Positions 7,082 to 16,534 of a stretch of 35,377 bases of DNA are shown here, one piece after another. The DNA is from Candidatus Thalassarchaeaceae archaeon (lineage in GTDB: Archaea; Thermoplasmatota; Poseidoniia; Poseidoniales; Thalassarchaeaceae). The notes below the pieces were generated by a model that searched no databases, was not told the DNA's origin, and saw only the letters and a list, made by a program, of their open reading frames with translations. The first letter of the stretch is position 1. Every line of letters starts with the position of its first letter. The position numbers and the translations under genes are program-made. The stretch is from the NCBI GenBank assembly GCA_029250605.1, contig JAQXEZ010000004.1, forward strand, positions 1 to 35,377, read 5' to 3'.

Positions 7082-10000
7082 ATGCGCTTGGGGGTCACTC
7101 TGGTTCTGTTGCTCCTGATGGCACCCATGCTGTCCGCAGTATCGGCTGGCTCACCTAGGTCCACGACGGTCTGGAATGGAACGGTTTCGCTAGAAGACGG
7201 CTACCTTGTCCAGTCCAACCAGGTACTAGTCGTCCAAGCGGGAACCACCATCCTCCTCGGCGATGGTGAGAGGCTGGGGGTAGATGGCAGGATTACCATG
7301 GAGGGAACCCAGTCCTCTCCCATCGTCATCGAATCAATCTCGGGAAAGCACCAGGGCGTCGTCTTCAACTCCACCTCTAACAACAAGGGCTCCACACTGG
7401 ACAACCTGACAATCTCGGAGAGCGAGTACGGGATCACCGTGTACGGCAGCAATCCAGTAATCAGCAACCTCGTAGTCAACAACGCGGACAGAGTAGCAAT
7501 CGACCTCTTCGACAGCGCATCACCGATACTCAGGGACATCGTGATCGACGGCGGAGGGCAGGACTTGCATGGCTCGTCCACCACCTGGAGGTATGGGATC
7601 GGGATCTCGTCCGGGGCATCTTCCGCACCAATCGTCCAGGGTGCCACGATTGACAATCTGGTGACGCGCGGGGTGAACCTATGGTACAACTCCGGAGGCC
7701 TCTGGAGCGATATCTCGATCACCAACGTAACAGGAGCCACATTGGCCGCAGCAGCCGCAATCTGGGTCGAGGACTCAATCCCTCTATTCACGAACTCAAA
7801 CGTCTCCAACTCAGACAACGGGATCATCGTGAGGCACATCTCGGAAACCACAACCAGGCCAACTTTCCTCAACACGAAGGTCGAGGACTGCCAGTACAGG
7901 GGCGTCCTCGTTGAGCGCCTCGACCACACGAACTACTCCAACCTGCAGACCAACGCAGTGTTCACCGGGCTCGAGGTCAGGGGGACCGGTGGCCCCAATG
8001 CGAAGACCCCCGGGCTCGGGATCGGCGCTGCCTTCGACGTCAACACATCCGGTGCCAAGGTAACGGATGCCGTGATCGAGGACAATGCCATCGTTGGGTT
8101 CAGGGCTTACACTACCGACTCCTCGACCTCCCTGGCTAACGTCACCATCCTCAACAACGGCCCAGAGTCCCCCCTCAATCCTCACGAGGGGGCTGGCATC
8201 CTCTTCCGCAGCACCAGTTGGACCAGCAAGGGCCCTGCGGAGATCTCAGACTTGGTGGTCGAGAACTCCACTGGATCAGGTGTTGTGATGGCCAAGGGAG
8301 GGGCCATCGGCAGCAACTGGACAATTAGGGGCAATTCTGCGAACGGCGCCTCATTCATCGAGTTCCATCCCAAGGTGGAGAACCTTGCTAGCGAGGACAA
8401 CATCGGGAATGGCGTCTCAGTCATCGATTCTAGCAACGTGGAGCTCTCCAACGTCCACACGTCTGGGAACGGGATCGGACTCTACTTCCAGGAGTCGAAC
8501 TACGTAATGAGCGGCGGCAAGAACGTCTCATGCCACACCTGCTCCTCAGATGGGGACCAGAGGGGGATAGTTGTCAGGGACAGCATCGATTTGCAACTGA
8601 TTTCGATAACAGTTGAGGGATCACAGTCCGAACCGGCCCTGGACATAGACAACACGGGGAACCTGTTCCCGGGCATCATCATTCTCGACGATATAGCAGT
8701 CCACTCCACCTCGTCCAACTACTCTGTCAGACTGGAGGGGGTAGATGCCGAGATTAGCGGCCTCGACCTAAGCGGGAACGGCGGCGGTATGTACTGGATG
8801 GCGAGGGGGTCACTGCCATCTACGATTTCTAACAGCGTGATATGGGACAGCCCGTCAAACTGCCTGGACCTAGTCTCGCACACCGATCTGCTAGCCGACG
8901 GCGTCTCCCTCTTCTGCGACGAGCTTCCCGAACTCGACTCGAGCTCAGTGAACTTCACTGCCTCGTCATTGGCAAATCGCTCGGGATCGCCTAGCACGTT
9001 CTCATTGAGCAACAACTCCCACCTCCGTTGGATCTCCTCGGGAGACATCCTCGCCCCTGAGAGCTCTGAGGGCGACGTCATTGCTGACGTCATGTGGATG
9101 GTCGACGTCCATACAATCAATCAGAATCTCCTCAACATCCCCATGGCCCAGGTAAACATCACCTTCGAGGAATTCGAGAGCGAGCTCTTGGCTACCCAGC
9201 CTTACTCCGGGCACTACGACTACGGTCCATTCATCGGTCAGAGATGGACTCCCATACAGGGGTGGTCTTCATCGAATACGGCATATGTCGGTTGCTTCTA
9301 CGACGGGGTCCACAATGACTCGGAGCCGATGCAGATTGATGGCGACAAGCGGGTCTACTGCAGGATGGAACTCAGCAATCAACCACCATTCATCCTATGG
9401 GAGACCCCATTGGACGAGACGGAGTACTCAAGCGAGAGCGAGATCGTTTTCGATGCCCGGGAGAGCTGGGACTTGGACTTCGACTCTCTCACGTACAACT
9501 GGACGAGCAGCATCGATGGGGACATTGGGCCAGCATGCGATCTCCAATCAAGCAACAACTCGTTCTTCATCGCGAACATGAACGAGTCTGAACCATGCCT
9601 CTCCGATGGGAGCCATGCCATCACCCTGGAGGTCTGCGACTCTGAGGGGAACTGCGTAAATGAGACTCGTGAGGTGGAATTGGTGAACCTCCCCCCGGTA
9701 CTTTCCGTGGGCACATCCCCCTCCATCTCATCATGGGGAACCCTCTTCCTGGGCCAAACAGCGAACGTCACCATCAACCTGGATGGGACCTACGATCCAG
9801 AAGGGGGTGACCTCTGGTGCTGGGCAACCGCATCTTACGAGGTCGATCCAGACCCCGATCCAGAGAATCCGAGCTGCCCGACTGAGATCGTCAGATCCTT
9901 CATCGGCGCCACCGAGGACAGCTTCAGCGTTTCAGTGAAGGCATGGGACGGGGTCAACGACGTGATATCATGGACATTCAACATAGAGCTGTACAACGAG

Positions 10001-11674
10001 ATACCAGAACCGGTGATGGAGATCTCCAGAAACGGCCAGACCTCATCGGACTGGATCGCGTTGACTGGCTTCGAGACCCACGATCCCGAAGGAGATGACA
10101 TCAGGTTCGAGTTCCACAGCGACATAGACGGCCTCCTAGGGTCCGGCTCATACCCAGATCTGCCCGAGTGGTCGGGAACGCTCAGCAAAGGAGTCCATTC
10201 CATCACAATGAAGGCCAGTGACACCAGGGGCGATCACGCCAACCAGTGGAACACCCAATCAGAGATCCTGGAGGTGACCAACTCAGCTCCCGATGCCATG
10301 ATCTCCATGCCCCTATCAGGGACGTACACAGACTCATCAGAGTTGGTTTCCCTGGAATCCACTGGGTCCGGCGACTGGGACCTTTCATGTTCAGAACTGC
10401 CGGATAACGGAAGTGGGCTTCTGTGCAATCCATTAGCAATAACGAGCAGCGACCTAGTATCCGTTCTATGGGAGTCGGATCAGATCGCCAATCCCCTTGG
10501 AAGCACCTGGGATATCTTGACACGTCTCCCTTCCGGAGAGCATACCATAACCCTCACTCTCAATGATGGAGGCGGACCAGTTTCGGACCAGATCGAGATC
10601 ATCGTTTCCGAGTCAGCACCGTTGCTGATACTCGAATCCCCGGTCCCGGATGCCCAAGTTTTCTCGAACCTCCCCGTACTCTTCGACTTCAGGAATTCAG
10701 TCGACATGGATGGGGATGATTTCTCTGTCACTGTGACCTCTGACCTGGATGGGGTCATCCTAGACTCAAAGACCGCCGACTACTGGTACAACGACTACCT
10801 CTCGCATGGCATCCACAACCTGACCTTCGTCCTCACGGACGAGAATGGGATGGAACGAGTCCACTCGCAGGTCATCACCGTTCTTGAGACGGGCCCTGTA
10901 GCAGTAATCTCTGGGATGGATAACGGCCAATACCTGCCTCCAGGTCAAGAAGCAGTCCTTAGCGCCATGCAGTCCTTCGACTACGATGATGACATCGTCC
11001 TCTACGAGTGGAGGATCGACGGTCAACTAGTCAGCGATAGCATCACTCTGAACCTCTCGTTCCAACCAGGACCAGTGAGGATTGACTTGTTGGTAAAGGA
11101 CTCAAGGGGGGACACCTCTGTAGCGTCGGTGAATCTAACGGTTGGGGCCAGTTCTCCAGAGGTATTCGACCTGATGGTATCGGTAAACAAGGTCGAAGAC
11201 GGCGTTCCAACCGAGGTTACCACCACAGTACGGGTCCAGGATGATGATGGGACTACCGATACCGTCCGAGGTGAGCTAATCGCAGGAGGGTCCTCGGTTG
11301 CCATGTACTTCTACGACGATGGAACAAACGGGGATTCAGTGGGAGGTGACGGAATTTGGACGTCAAGATTCTCATGGTTGGTCACTGGAGGTTCTTGGGC
11401 TAGGGTCGAAGTCTGGGCCATCGACTCAGACCTAGTCTCCCCTGGAGCGGTTCACACGGTTCCAATCGTCGAATCCGACAATGGCGGCCTGGAGTCTTGG
11501 GTCTCATCCCTGGGAATTCCATTGCTGCTAATCACAATGGCATCCCTAACTCTGGCTGGGATCTCATACAGGCGGATGAAGATGGCAGAGATGGCCAAGG
11601 ACATGCAAGTCATCGAGTCATGGTCGTCCTTCGATCCCAGGGACATGGACGAGGAGTTCGACTCCGAGGACTAG
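7082..11674 (+). CDS. Giant secreted beta-helix / Ig-repeat surface protein, membrane-anchored
   Basis: The 1530-residue protein starts with a signal peptide (MRLGVTLVLLLLMAPMLSAVSA). Residues about 35-660 have right-handed parallel beta-helix repeats (GSTLDNLTISESEYGITVYG, NPVISNLVVNN and similar NxxIxGN coils). Residues about 690-1450 are PKD/Ig-like modules, several with the pattern DLDFDSLTYNWTSSIDG. Near the C-terminus is an acidic loop module (DDDGTTDTVRG, DDGTNGDSVGGDGIWT). A transmembrane helix (about 1476-1495) and a short acidic cytoplasmic tail close the protein. Many Asn-X-Ser/Thr sequons suggest N-glycosylation. The open frame begins 40 codons earlier, but the signal peptide fixes the start at 7082. 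Beta-helices often bind or cleave polysaccharide; no catalytic site was recognised. Adhesion, sugar binding or a cell-wall role are all possible. Confidence 0.85.
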   Translation: MRLGVTLVLLLLMAPMLSAVSAGSPRSTTVWNGTVSLEDGYLVQSNQVLVVQAGTTILLGDGERLGVDGRITMEGTQSSPIVIESISGKHQGVVFNSTSNNKGSTLDNLTISESEYGITVYGSNPVISNLVVNNADRVAIDLFDSASPILRDIVIDGGGQDLHGSSTTWRYGIGISSGASSAPIVQGATIDNLVTRGVNLWYNSGGLWSDISITNVTGATLAAAAAIWVEDSIPLFTNSNVSNSDNGIIVRHISETTTRPTFLNTKVEDCQYRGVLVERLDHTNYSNLQTNAVFTGLEVRGTGGPNAKTPGLGIGAAFDVNTSGAKVTDAVIEDNAIVGFRAYTTDSSTSLANVTILNNGPESPLNPHEGAGILFRSTSWTSKGPAEISDLVVENSTGSGVVMAKGGAIGSNWTIRGNSANGASFIEFHPKVENLASEDNIGNGVSVIDSSNVELSNVHTSGNGIGLYFQESNYVMSGGKNVSCHTCSSDGDQRGIVVRDSIDLQLISITVEGSQSEPALDIDNTGNLFPGIIILDDIAVHSTSSNYSVRLEGVDAEISGLDLSGNGGGMYWMARGSLPSTISNSVIWDSPSNCLDLVSHTDLLADGVSLFCDELPELDSSSVNFTASSLANRSGSPSTFSLSNNSHLRWISSGDILAPESSEGDVIADVMWMVDVHTINQNLLNIPMAQVNITFEEFESELLATQPYSGHYDYGPFIGQRWTPIQGWSSSNTAYVGCFYDGVHNDSEPMQIDGDKRVYCRMELSNQPPFILWETPLDETEYSSESEIVFDARESWDLDFDSLTYNWTSSIDGDIGPACDLQSSNNSFFIANMNESEPCLSDGSHAITLEVCDSEGNCVNETREVELVNLPPVLSVGTSPSISSWGTLFLGQTANVTINLDGTYDPEGGDLWCWATASYEVDPDPDPENPSCPTEIVRSFIGATEDSFSVSVKAWDGVNDVISWTFNIELYNEIPEPVMEISRNGQTSSDWIALTGFETHDPEGDDIRFEFHSDIDGLLGSGSYPDLPEWSGTLSKGVHSITMKASDTRGDHANQWNTQSEILEVTNSAPDAMISMPLSGTYTDSSELVSLESTGSGDWDLSCSELPDNGSGLLCNPLAITSSDLVSVLWESDQIANPLGSTWDILTRLPSGEHTITLTLNDGGGPVSDQIEIIVSESAPLLILESPVPDAQVFSNLPVLFDFRNSVDMDGDDFSVTVTSDLDGVILDSKTADYWYNDYLSHGIHNLTFVLTDENGMERVHSQVITVLETGPVAVISGMDNGQYLPPGQEAVLSAMQSFDYDDDIVLYEWRIDGQLVSDSITLNLSFQPGPVRIDLLVKDSRGDTSVASVNLTVGASSPEVFDLMVSVNKVEDGVPTEVTTTVRVQDDDGTTDTVRGELIAGGSSVAMYFYDDGTNGDSVGGDGIWTSRFSWLVTGGSWARVEVWAIDSDLVSPGAVHTVPIVESDNGGLESWVSSLGIPLLLITMASLTLAGISYRRMKMAEMAKDMQVIESWSSFDPRDMDEEFDSED

Positions 11675-12405
11675 TTCTCAGGCCCCCAGGGGGTCCTCTC
11701 CCTGTTCAGGCCGATCCTCTTGGAGAATAGGAACTTGAAGTTCTTCCAACCATCCCCCCAAGTGTGAATCTCAGCGGTTCCCACCCTGGTCCTGTATGGG
11801 ACGGAGATTTCCAAAGCCTCATTTCGTCCGAAGCACCTTCTGGCGTTGATCTTCATCTCCTCTGAGAGGGGCATGCCATCGTTAGTCGGGCGCATCCTCT
11901 GATTCTCCATAATCTCCTTTCTGAAAACCCACATTCCCGACTGGGAATCATGGACGCCATAGAAGAAAAGCATCCTCGCAGTGAATGAGAGAGCCCAATT
12001 GCCGAATCCATGCAGGCCGGACATAGCACCGTCCTCAGCCCTCTTCAGACGATCGCATGTGATGAACTTGAGGTCTTCTTCGACCAACTTGCGAACTAGT
12101 CCGGGCACTTCCTCCCCGGGATAAGTGCAATCTGCGTCCATAGTGACTATGATTTCCCCCGGGGCAATGGCGAAACCAGTCCTATAGGCTCTCCCATACC
12201 CTTTCCTCGCCTCAAGGTAAACCTCGGCCCCCTCCTGCTCCGCTAGCTCCCTGGTACGATCCTCGGAATTGCCATCAATCACCAGGAAGTCTAGCTTCTC
12301 GCACCAACCGTCATTGGGAACCGATCGAATGGTATCGACAATGGCCTCCTCCTCGTTCCTAGTGGGTATGACCACCGTAACGTGGACTGGCAATGGGCCT
12401 TCCAT
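11671..12405 (-). CDS. GT2 family glycosyltransferase (dolichyl-phosphate hexose synthase-like)
   Basis: The 244-residue protein is a GT-A fold family 2 transferase. It shows the nucleotide-binding start VTVVIPTRNEEEAI, VIDGNSEDRT, the lipid-linked-sugar synthase motif RKGYGRAYRTGF (68-78), the metal-binding Asp90-Ala-Asp92 (TMDADCTYP), and DSQSGMWVFRKE in the acceptor region. These are typical of DPM1-like synthases that load a hexose onto dolichyl phosphate at the cytoplasmic membrane face. It lacks C-terminal membrane helices. It lies between a sequon-rich surface protein and a GT4 gene, which suggests a role in N-glycan or surface polymer synthesis. Sugar specificity cannot be read. A TATA-like AAAAATA about 27 nt upstream supports ATG 12405. 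Confidence 0.85.
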   Translation of the reverse strand: MEGPLPVHVTVVIPTRNEEEAIVDTIRSVPNDGWCEKLDFLVIDGNSEDRTRELAEQEGAEVYLEARKGYGRAYRTGFAIAPGEIIVTMDADCTYPGEEVPGLVRKLVEEDLKFITCDRLKRAEDGAMSGLHGFGNWALSFTARMLFFYGVHDSQSGMWVFRKEIMENQRMRPTNDGMPLSEEMKINARRCFGRNEALEISVPYRTRVGTAEIHTWGDGWKNFKFLFSKRIGLNRERTPWGPEN

Positions 12406-12507
12406 GGGGATTCGCCTATCATGGGCCTATTTTTGAACCATTGTAGAGGCCCCGCCACTCCCGTTCTCTTCAATAACGCCTCCCTAGACCGGTTTACCGG
12501 TGGAGCC
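12406..12507. promoter_or_regulatory. Divergent promoter region, GT2 / GT4
   Basis: TATTTTT at 12429-12435 is the minus-strand TATA candidate for GT2. TTCAATAA near 12470-12477 is the candidate for GT4, about 34 nt from its ATG. Just before the GT4 ribosome site two copies of the palindrome ACCGGT (12488-12493 and 12496-12501) are separated by TT; the same bases can form a 5-bp hairpin with a TTTA loop. This might be an operator or a translational control element. Confidence 0.35.
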
Positions 12508-13740
12508 ATGCACATAGCGATGATATCGGGAGAGTACCCACCTAGATGGGGGGGAATGGGGTCCACTGTATTCCACCTGTCTTCCAAGCTGGCTGCTATG
12601 GGGAACAGGATTACAGTCATCACCAGGAGCTCCAAGGGGACTCCCCCTCACATGGAAGGCGTCAGAATCATCCAGGTCCCATGGCTCAAGATCCCTCTCG
12701 AATTCACTCGCTCTTACGGCAAGGCGGCTCTGAAAGAATTGGCTCGCCTACATGCAGATGAACCAGTGGATATCGTCCATCTCCATTGCCCAATGGCTTC
12801 TTGGTCGTCCAAACAATTCGAAAGATGCCGCAGGGAAATAGCCCCAGTGGTGTCATCAATGCATGGGACTTGGCTTGGAGAGAGGGACGGCTTGACTCTA
12901 GCCGCCAGCTTTGGGGAACCAGCGGTGTGGTCCAATCCAAATGACATTGCCATCCGATTCATGGCAGGAAGGTATGCACGATTCGAGAAATCGGCGATAC
13001 AAAACTCCGCAGTTATTGTCCCAAACTCCCGAGCAACAATGTCGGACCTCGAGTCTAGGTACGACGCACCCTCCGATTGGGACTGCGAAGTCATCCACTG
13101 GGGTGTGGACACTAGCATGTTCGTCCCAATGCATCTTGATAGCGAGGAAGACGCCCACAAGAAGAACGAGATTAGGTCGAAGTATGGCCTAGGGCCCGAC
13201 ACCCTCCTCTTGCTTGCTGTGGGAAGGCTGGCCGCTAGAAAGGGGCATGGCCTTCTTCTTCGGGCCTTCGCCATGTCCGCGGAAACAACAGACTCTCATC
13301 TGTTGATAATCGGCCGCGGTTCTCTGTGGAGGAAGCTGAACCGGTTGGCCGCCAAGTTGGGAATTAGCCACAGAGTCACAATCGAGTCCGGTATGGGGTT
13401 CGAGCAGATCTCTGAGATGTACAGGGCCTCAGATCTAGTGATCTACCCTTCATACTATGAGGGCCAGGGTCTGATACCTCTCGAGGCAATGAGCTCTGGT
13501 ACCCCAGTGGTGACCGTTGACCATGGCCCGTTGCCTGAGATGGTAGACGATAGTGTAGGGGGGCTCTTCGAAATGGGCTCCGTAGAGTCACTTTCCCAGA
13601 CCATATGTTCCGAGGCGTCTTCTATGGAGTCCTTGCTCAAGAAAGGAGGAGAGGGTAGGAAGAGAGTCCTCGAAAGCTTCACCCTAGATGGCAACGCAGA
13701 GGACTTCTTGGCAGTTTATCGACGAGCGATGTCGCAATGA
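12508..13740 (+). CDS. GT4 family glycosyltransferase
   Basis: The 410-residue protein is a GT-B fold retaining transferase of the GT4 group. The N-terminal domain opens with MHIAMISGEYPPRWGGMGST, the classic glycine-rich acceptor loop, and has HLHCPMASW and SMHGTWLG. The C-terminal domain has LLAVGRLAARKGHGLLLRAF (236-254), LLIIGRGSLW, and the EX7E motif Glu318 to Glu326 (EGQGLIPLE), which binds the nucleotide sugar, then EAMSSGTPVV. The open frame begins at 12382, but TGGAG precedes the ATG at 12508 and homology begins there. It is divergent from GT2 and is followed by an AI-2E family gene 43 nt downstream. It probably adds a hexose to a surface glycan; donor and acceptor are unknown. Confidence 0.88.
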   Translation: MHIAMISGEYPPRWGGMGSTVFHLSSKLAAMGNRITVITRSSKGTPPHMEGVRIIQVPWLKIPLEFTRSYGKAALKELARLHADEPVDIVHLHCPMASWSSKQFERCRREIAPVVSSMHGTWLGERDGLTLAASFGEPAVWSNPNDIAIRFMAGRYARFEKSAIQNSAVIVPNSRATMSDLESRYDAPSDWDCEVIHWGVDTSMFVPMHLDSEEDAHKKNEIRSKYGLGPDTLLLLAVGRLAARKGHGLLLRAFAMSAETTDSHLLIIGRGSLWRKLNRLAAKLGISHRVTIESGMGFEQISEMYRASDLVIYPSYYEGQGLIPLEAMSSGTPVVTVDHGPLPEMVDDSVGGLFEMGSVESLSQTICSEASSMESLLKKGGEGRKRVLESFTLDGNAEDFLAVYRRAMSQ

Positions 13741-13783
13741 TGCCCGGGGAAACTCTTGATTGCTAATCCGCCCTCCGCTCCTT

Positions 13784-14863
13784 ATGGAGAGCCGTATTTC
13801 CTCTGTCCGGAGATCGAATAGCGCCACGACAGCGAATCTTGCCATCATCTTACTAGTTGCCTACCTAGTTCTGGTCAATCTGAAGGCGATTCTGATGCCC
13901 CTGGCAATTGCAGTGCTGATTTATTTCCTAATCAGGGCACCTGAGCAGTACCTAATCGAGAGGTTCGATGTGGTTTCGAGAATGCCAATGCTAGCATATG
14001 GGGTAATACTTGCATTTGGTGCATTTGCCTCGTATGCTGTCTCAATACTACTGTATCGGAATATCGACCAATTCAAAGACGAGATGAACAAGGATGGCGG
14101 TCTGATTGACAAGTTCGACGAAAAGTGGACCAACCTTGGAGAGGCGAACCTCTACGGCCTCGAAGACGTCATTACCAGCCAGGAGACAATCGAGAATCTC
14201 CTCGACCCTCAGAACATCCAAGACTTTGCCACTAACATCCTTGCCGATCTGGCATCTTTCATGACTACCATGGTCACTGTTGCAATTTTCGTAATTTTCC
14301 TGATACTCGAGGAGAAGAGCCTCCCTGGGAGATTCAAGGCTGCCTTCCCAAATTCCTATACAGGGGTTCGAAACATCGTTTCAAACTCGTCTGAGGCGAT
14401 TTCCACGTATGTGATCTCGAAGGCAACCTGTAGCGCTGGCCAAGCAATAGTGCTGGCCCTTCTTCTCTGGGTCGGGGGCATACCAGGCTGGTTCTTGTTC
14501 GGAGTTCTATGCTTCCTGCTAGACTTCATTCCAATACTGGGGGCTCTCCTTGCTACAGTACCTCCGATGATGATTGCCTTGATCGTGCTCGATCCATTGG
14601 AGGCATTGCTACTCGTGGCAGCCATGATTGGCAACCAACAGCTGTTCGGCTCATTCATAGAGCCAAACCTCTCTGGCCAGAGGCTAGGGATTTCTCCGTT
14701 GGTCCTGCTCCTAACCGTGATGGTCAGTGCTTCGGTCTGGGGCATTTCCGGTGCGATCATCGGCGTTCCAATCATGATTATCGCAAGGATAGCACTTGAG
14801 GAGGACGAGAGGACTCGCCCCATTGCTCTGATGCTAGCCATGAAGGTTCACGAGGAAGAGTGA
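13784..14863 (+). CDS. AI-2E family transporter (PF01594-like membrane protein)
   Basis: The 359-residue protein has about eight predicted membrane helices in the AI-2E/PerM pattern: helices at about 17-55 and 65-85, a long extracytoplasmic loop (about 86-150), then a helix cluster with the conserved segments FGVLCFLLDFIPILGALLA and GNQQLFGSFIEPNLSGQRLG, followed by ISPLVLLLTVM and GISGAIIGVPIMI. Those two segments identify the family, whose members export small molecules, act as sodium/proton antiporters or have unknown cargo. The frame opens at a TTG at 13760; ATG at 13784 is preferred. It may be co-transcribed with the GT4 gene. Its stop lies 1 nt from the stop of the convergent thiamine pyrophosphokinase gene. 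Cargo is not predictable. Confidence 0.85.
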   Translation: MESRISSVRRSNSATTANLAIILLVAYLVLVNLKAILMPLAIAVLIYFLIRAPEQYLIERFDVVSRMPMLAYGVILAFGAFASYAVSILLYRNIDQFKDEMNKDGGLIDKFDEKWTNLGEANLYGLEDVITSQETIENLLDPQNIQDFATNILADLASFMTTMVTVAIFVIFLILEEKSLPGRFKAAFPNSYTGVRNIVSNSSEAISTYVISKATCSAGQAIVLALLLWVGGIPGWFLFGVLCFLLDFIPILGALLATVPPMMIALIVLDPLEALLLVAAMIGNQQLFGSFIEPNLSGQRLGISPLVLLLTVMVSASVWGISGAIIGVPIMIIARIALEEDERTRPIALMLAMKVHEEE

Positions 14864-14864
14864 G

Positions 14865-15470
14865 TCACCGTCTCGAGATGATAGCCAGGACCCCTTCTCC
14901 CCTGATGGAGACCATGCCTCCCCTTCCCTCATTGTGAAGGCCCCTCGATGAGAGGGCAAGAAATTCCCCCTCCATCTCCCACTTGGATCCTGAGATCCAT
15001 ACTTTGCCCGGCTCTAGGGCGAATACGGAGAAAGACTCCCCTAGTCCGATTTCCAATGAGAACTCACCCTCTTCCGGGTGAACTCTTGTCGTTACTCGGC
15101 TCTCGTGGTGCATTCTAATGTTCGCTCCCGCAGGGGCATCTAGCATTGCTGCCCAGTTTCCGAGGACGTGCTCGGGATCCCCCCCATCCACCCCCAACAC
15201 GTCGATTTCTGAGAAGCCTCGCTCAATCAGAAGAGCAAGTGACTTCGCCAGATCGCTGGTCCCCTGATCAAGCAACTCCACGCTCCTTCCCCTCCACTCG
15301 CCCGCTTCAACAGAGTCTAGGTCACCCAGTACCTCTACAATCTCAATACCCGATTCAGCAGCTCGATCAGCCCCCCCATCAACGCCGAACACCGTTACAT
15401 CATCGGAGATGACCGAGTCAATTACCGAAGGGTGGGGGGGCGATCCGTTGCACCATAGAACCGCTCGCAC
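14865..15470 (-). CDS. Thiamine pyrophosphokinase-like protein
   Basis: The 201-residue protein fits thiamine pyrophosphokinase, which makes thiamine diphosphate from thiamine and ATP. Visible motifs are VFGVDGGADRA (27-37), VLGDLDSVE (47-55), the DQGTSDLAKSL segment (68-78; the family usually has a D-x-T-D-x-x-K pattern) and GVDGGDPEHVLGN (93-105) in place of the usual GGRxDHxLxN. The C-terminal part, with LSSRGLHNEGRGGMVSI, fits the thiamine-binding beta domain. The GTG start at 15470 lies 8 nt after the upstream stop, with AGGTGA nearby. It is last in the arcC > thrS > COG2309 > TPK operon. A related pterin pyrophosphokinase activity (MptE type) is an alternative. Confidence 0.75.
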   Translation of the reverse strand: MRAVLWCNGSPPHPSVIDSVISDDVTVFGVDGGADRAAESGIEIVEVLGDLDSVEAGEWRGRSVELLDQGTSDLAKSLALLIERGFSEIDVLGVDGGDPEHVLGNWAAMLDAPAGANIRMHHESRVTTRVHPEEGEFSLEIGLGESFSVFALEPGKVWISGSKWEMEGEFLALSSRGLHNEGRGGMVSIRGEGVLAIISRR

Positions 15471-15478
15471 TGACTCAC

Positions 15479-16507
15479 CTACCGAGTAGAAATCTTCCCG
15501 TCCGAGACAATCACTGACCCCTCCAGATCTACCTCAGGGGAAATCAGAGATCCACGTAGGTGAACCCCGACCCTTGCCGTCCCTCCTAGGTGTGAATTAT
15601 CCCCGAATCCGAAGTACGACGAGCCTCTGACCACTAGGTCCTCGACTTTGTTCCCCACCAGTTTAGTCGCTTTGGGGTTCATGCCGAATCCGAACTCAGC
15701 GACAGTCCACACCCGATCTCTCCTGGAGCCTCTCAATCCTGACCTAGCAATATCGAAAACCGAACTAATCTCATCGGCGATATCCCCGCCGGAGATATCG
15801 ACGACGATCCCGTTTTCCACTTGCAACGATAACGGCTCTTCCAGTAGCCTGCCTTCCCACGAACCGTCGATTATGATGGTGCCATTCATGCTGCCCTCCT
15901 TGGGAAGGACGAACACCTTTCCTGCAGGTAGGTTAGCGACCTGCCCAGGACGGTTGCAAATTCCAGTGTCTTCCAGAATCCACCTGTCGCCAGTTAGGAA
16001 CTCGACATCAGTCCCTGCTGCTGACTTGACACTGACCCTCCTCCTCCTCCTGAAGACCGAACCCATCCCGCTGATCTCTCTCTGCAGGGTATTGTAGTCA
16101 GCAGTCATACCTCCGGACACGAAGGCGATGCTCCCAATTCCAGGCATTGAGACTATCCTTGCCCCTTCCCTAGTAGCTGCTGCCCTTGCTCGGGTGTGCG
16201 TCATGGAGTCTTTGGTTGCGATGATGATTACTCTGTTCTTCCTCATTATGTCGGAGACTGGCAGCGGTGGCTCCTTCCCGGTTTTCTGAGTAGGGGGCAT
16301 CATCACCAGGAGGATTCTGTCTGTGACTCTAGCAGCCTCCTCGTACAACGCCTGGCCCACATCGGCCGTGTCCGGGTCGGTGAGCACTAGGACGTCCTCC
16401 TCCCTCCTGATCTGTAGGCAGGTACGAATCACTGAACGTGCTGTTGACAGCATCGCCTCGGTGTTTTCGGGACTTCTACTGCCATCGTTGGTGGCCATAG
16501 TGGGCAT
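15479..16507 (-). CDS. COG2309-like aminopeptidase family protein
   Basis: The 342-residue protein resembles the leucyl aminopeptidase/AmpS group (COG2309, related to peptidase family M29) in its short archaeal form. Support comes from VLVLTDPDTADVGQALYEEA near the start, the SDIMRKNRVIIIATKDSMTHT region, AGTDVEFLTGDRWILEDTG, and the C-terminal block VAEFGFGMNPKA and SYFGFGDNSHLGGTARVGVHLRG, matching the family's GDN-GG-H region. The last part deviates from the usual HxD pattern of M29 metal ligands, so catalytic activity is uncertain. An alternative ATG lies 9 nt downstream at 16498. The gene follows thrS by 27 nt, and an AGTAT-TG-ATACT inverted repeat lies in that gap. Confidence 0.7.
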   Translation of the reverse strand: MPTMATNDGSRSPENTEAMLSTARSVIRTCLQIRREEDVLVLTDPDTADVGQALYEEAARVTDRILLVMMPPTQKTGKEPPLPVSDIMRKNRVIIIATKDSMTHTRARAAATREGARIVSMPGIGSIAFVSGGMTADYNTLQREISGMGSVFRRRRRVSVKSAAGTDVEFLTGDRWILEDTGICNRPGQVANLPAGKVFVLPKEGSMNGTIIIDGSWEGRLLEEPLSLQVENGIVVDISGGDIADEISSVFDIARSGLRGSRRDRVWTVAEFGFGMNPKATKLVGNKVEDLVVRGSSYFGFGDNSHLGGTARVGVHLRGSLISPEVDLEGSVIVSDGKISTR

Positions 16508-16534
16508 TCCTAGATGGGGTTCAGTATTGATACT

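Noticed and set aside
12382-12507. Longer GT4 start at 12382
   Set aside because: It would overlap the divergent GT2 gene start; TGGAG and the family start support 12508.
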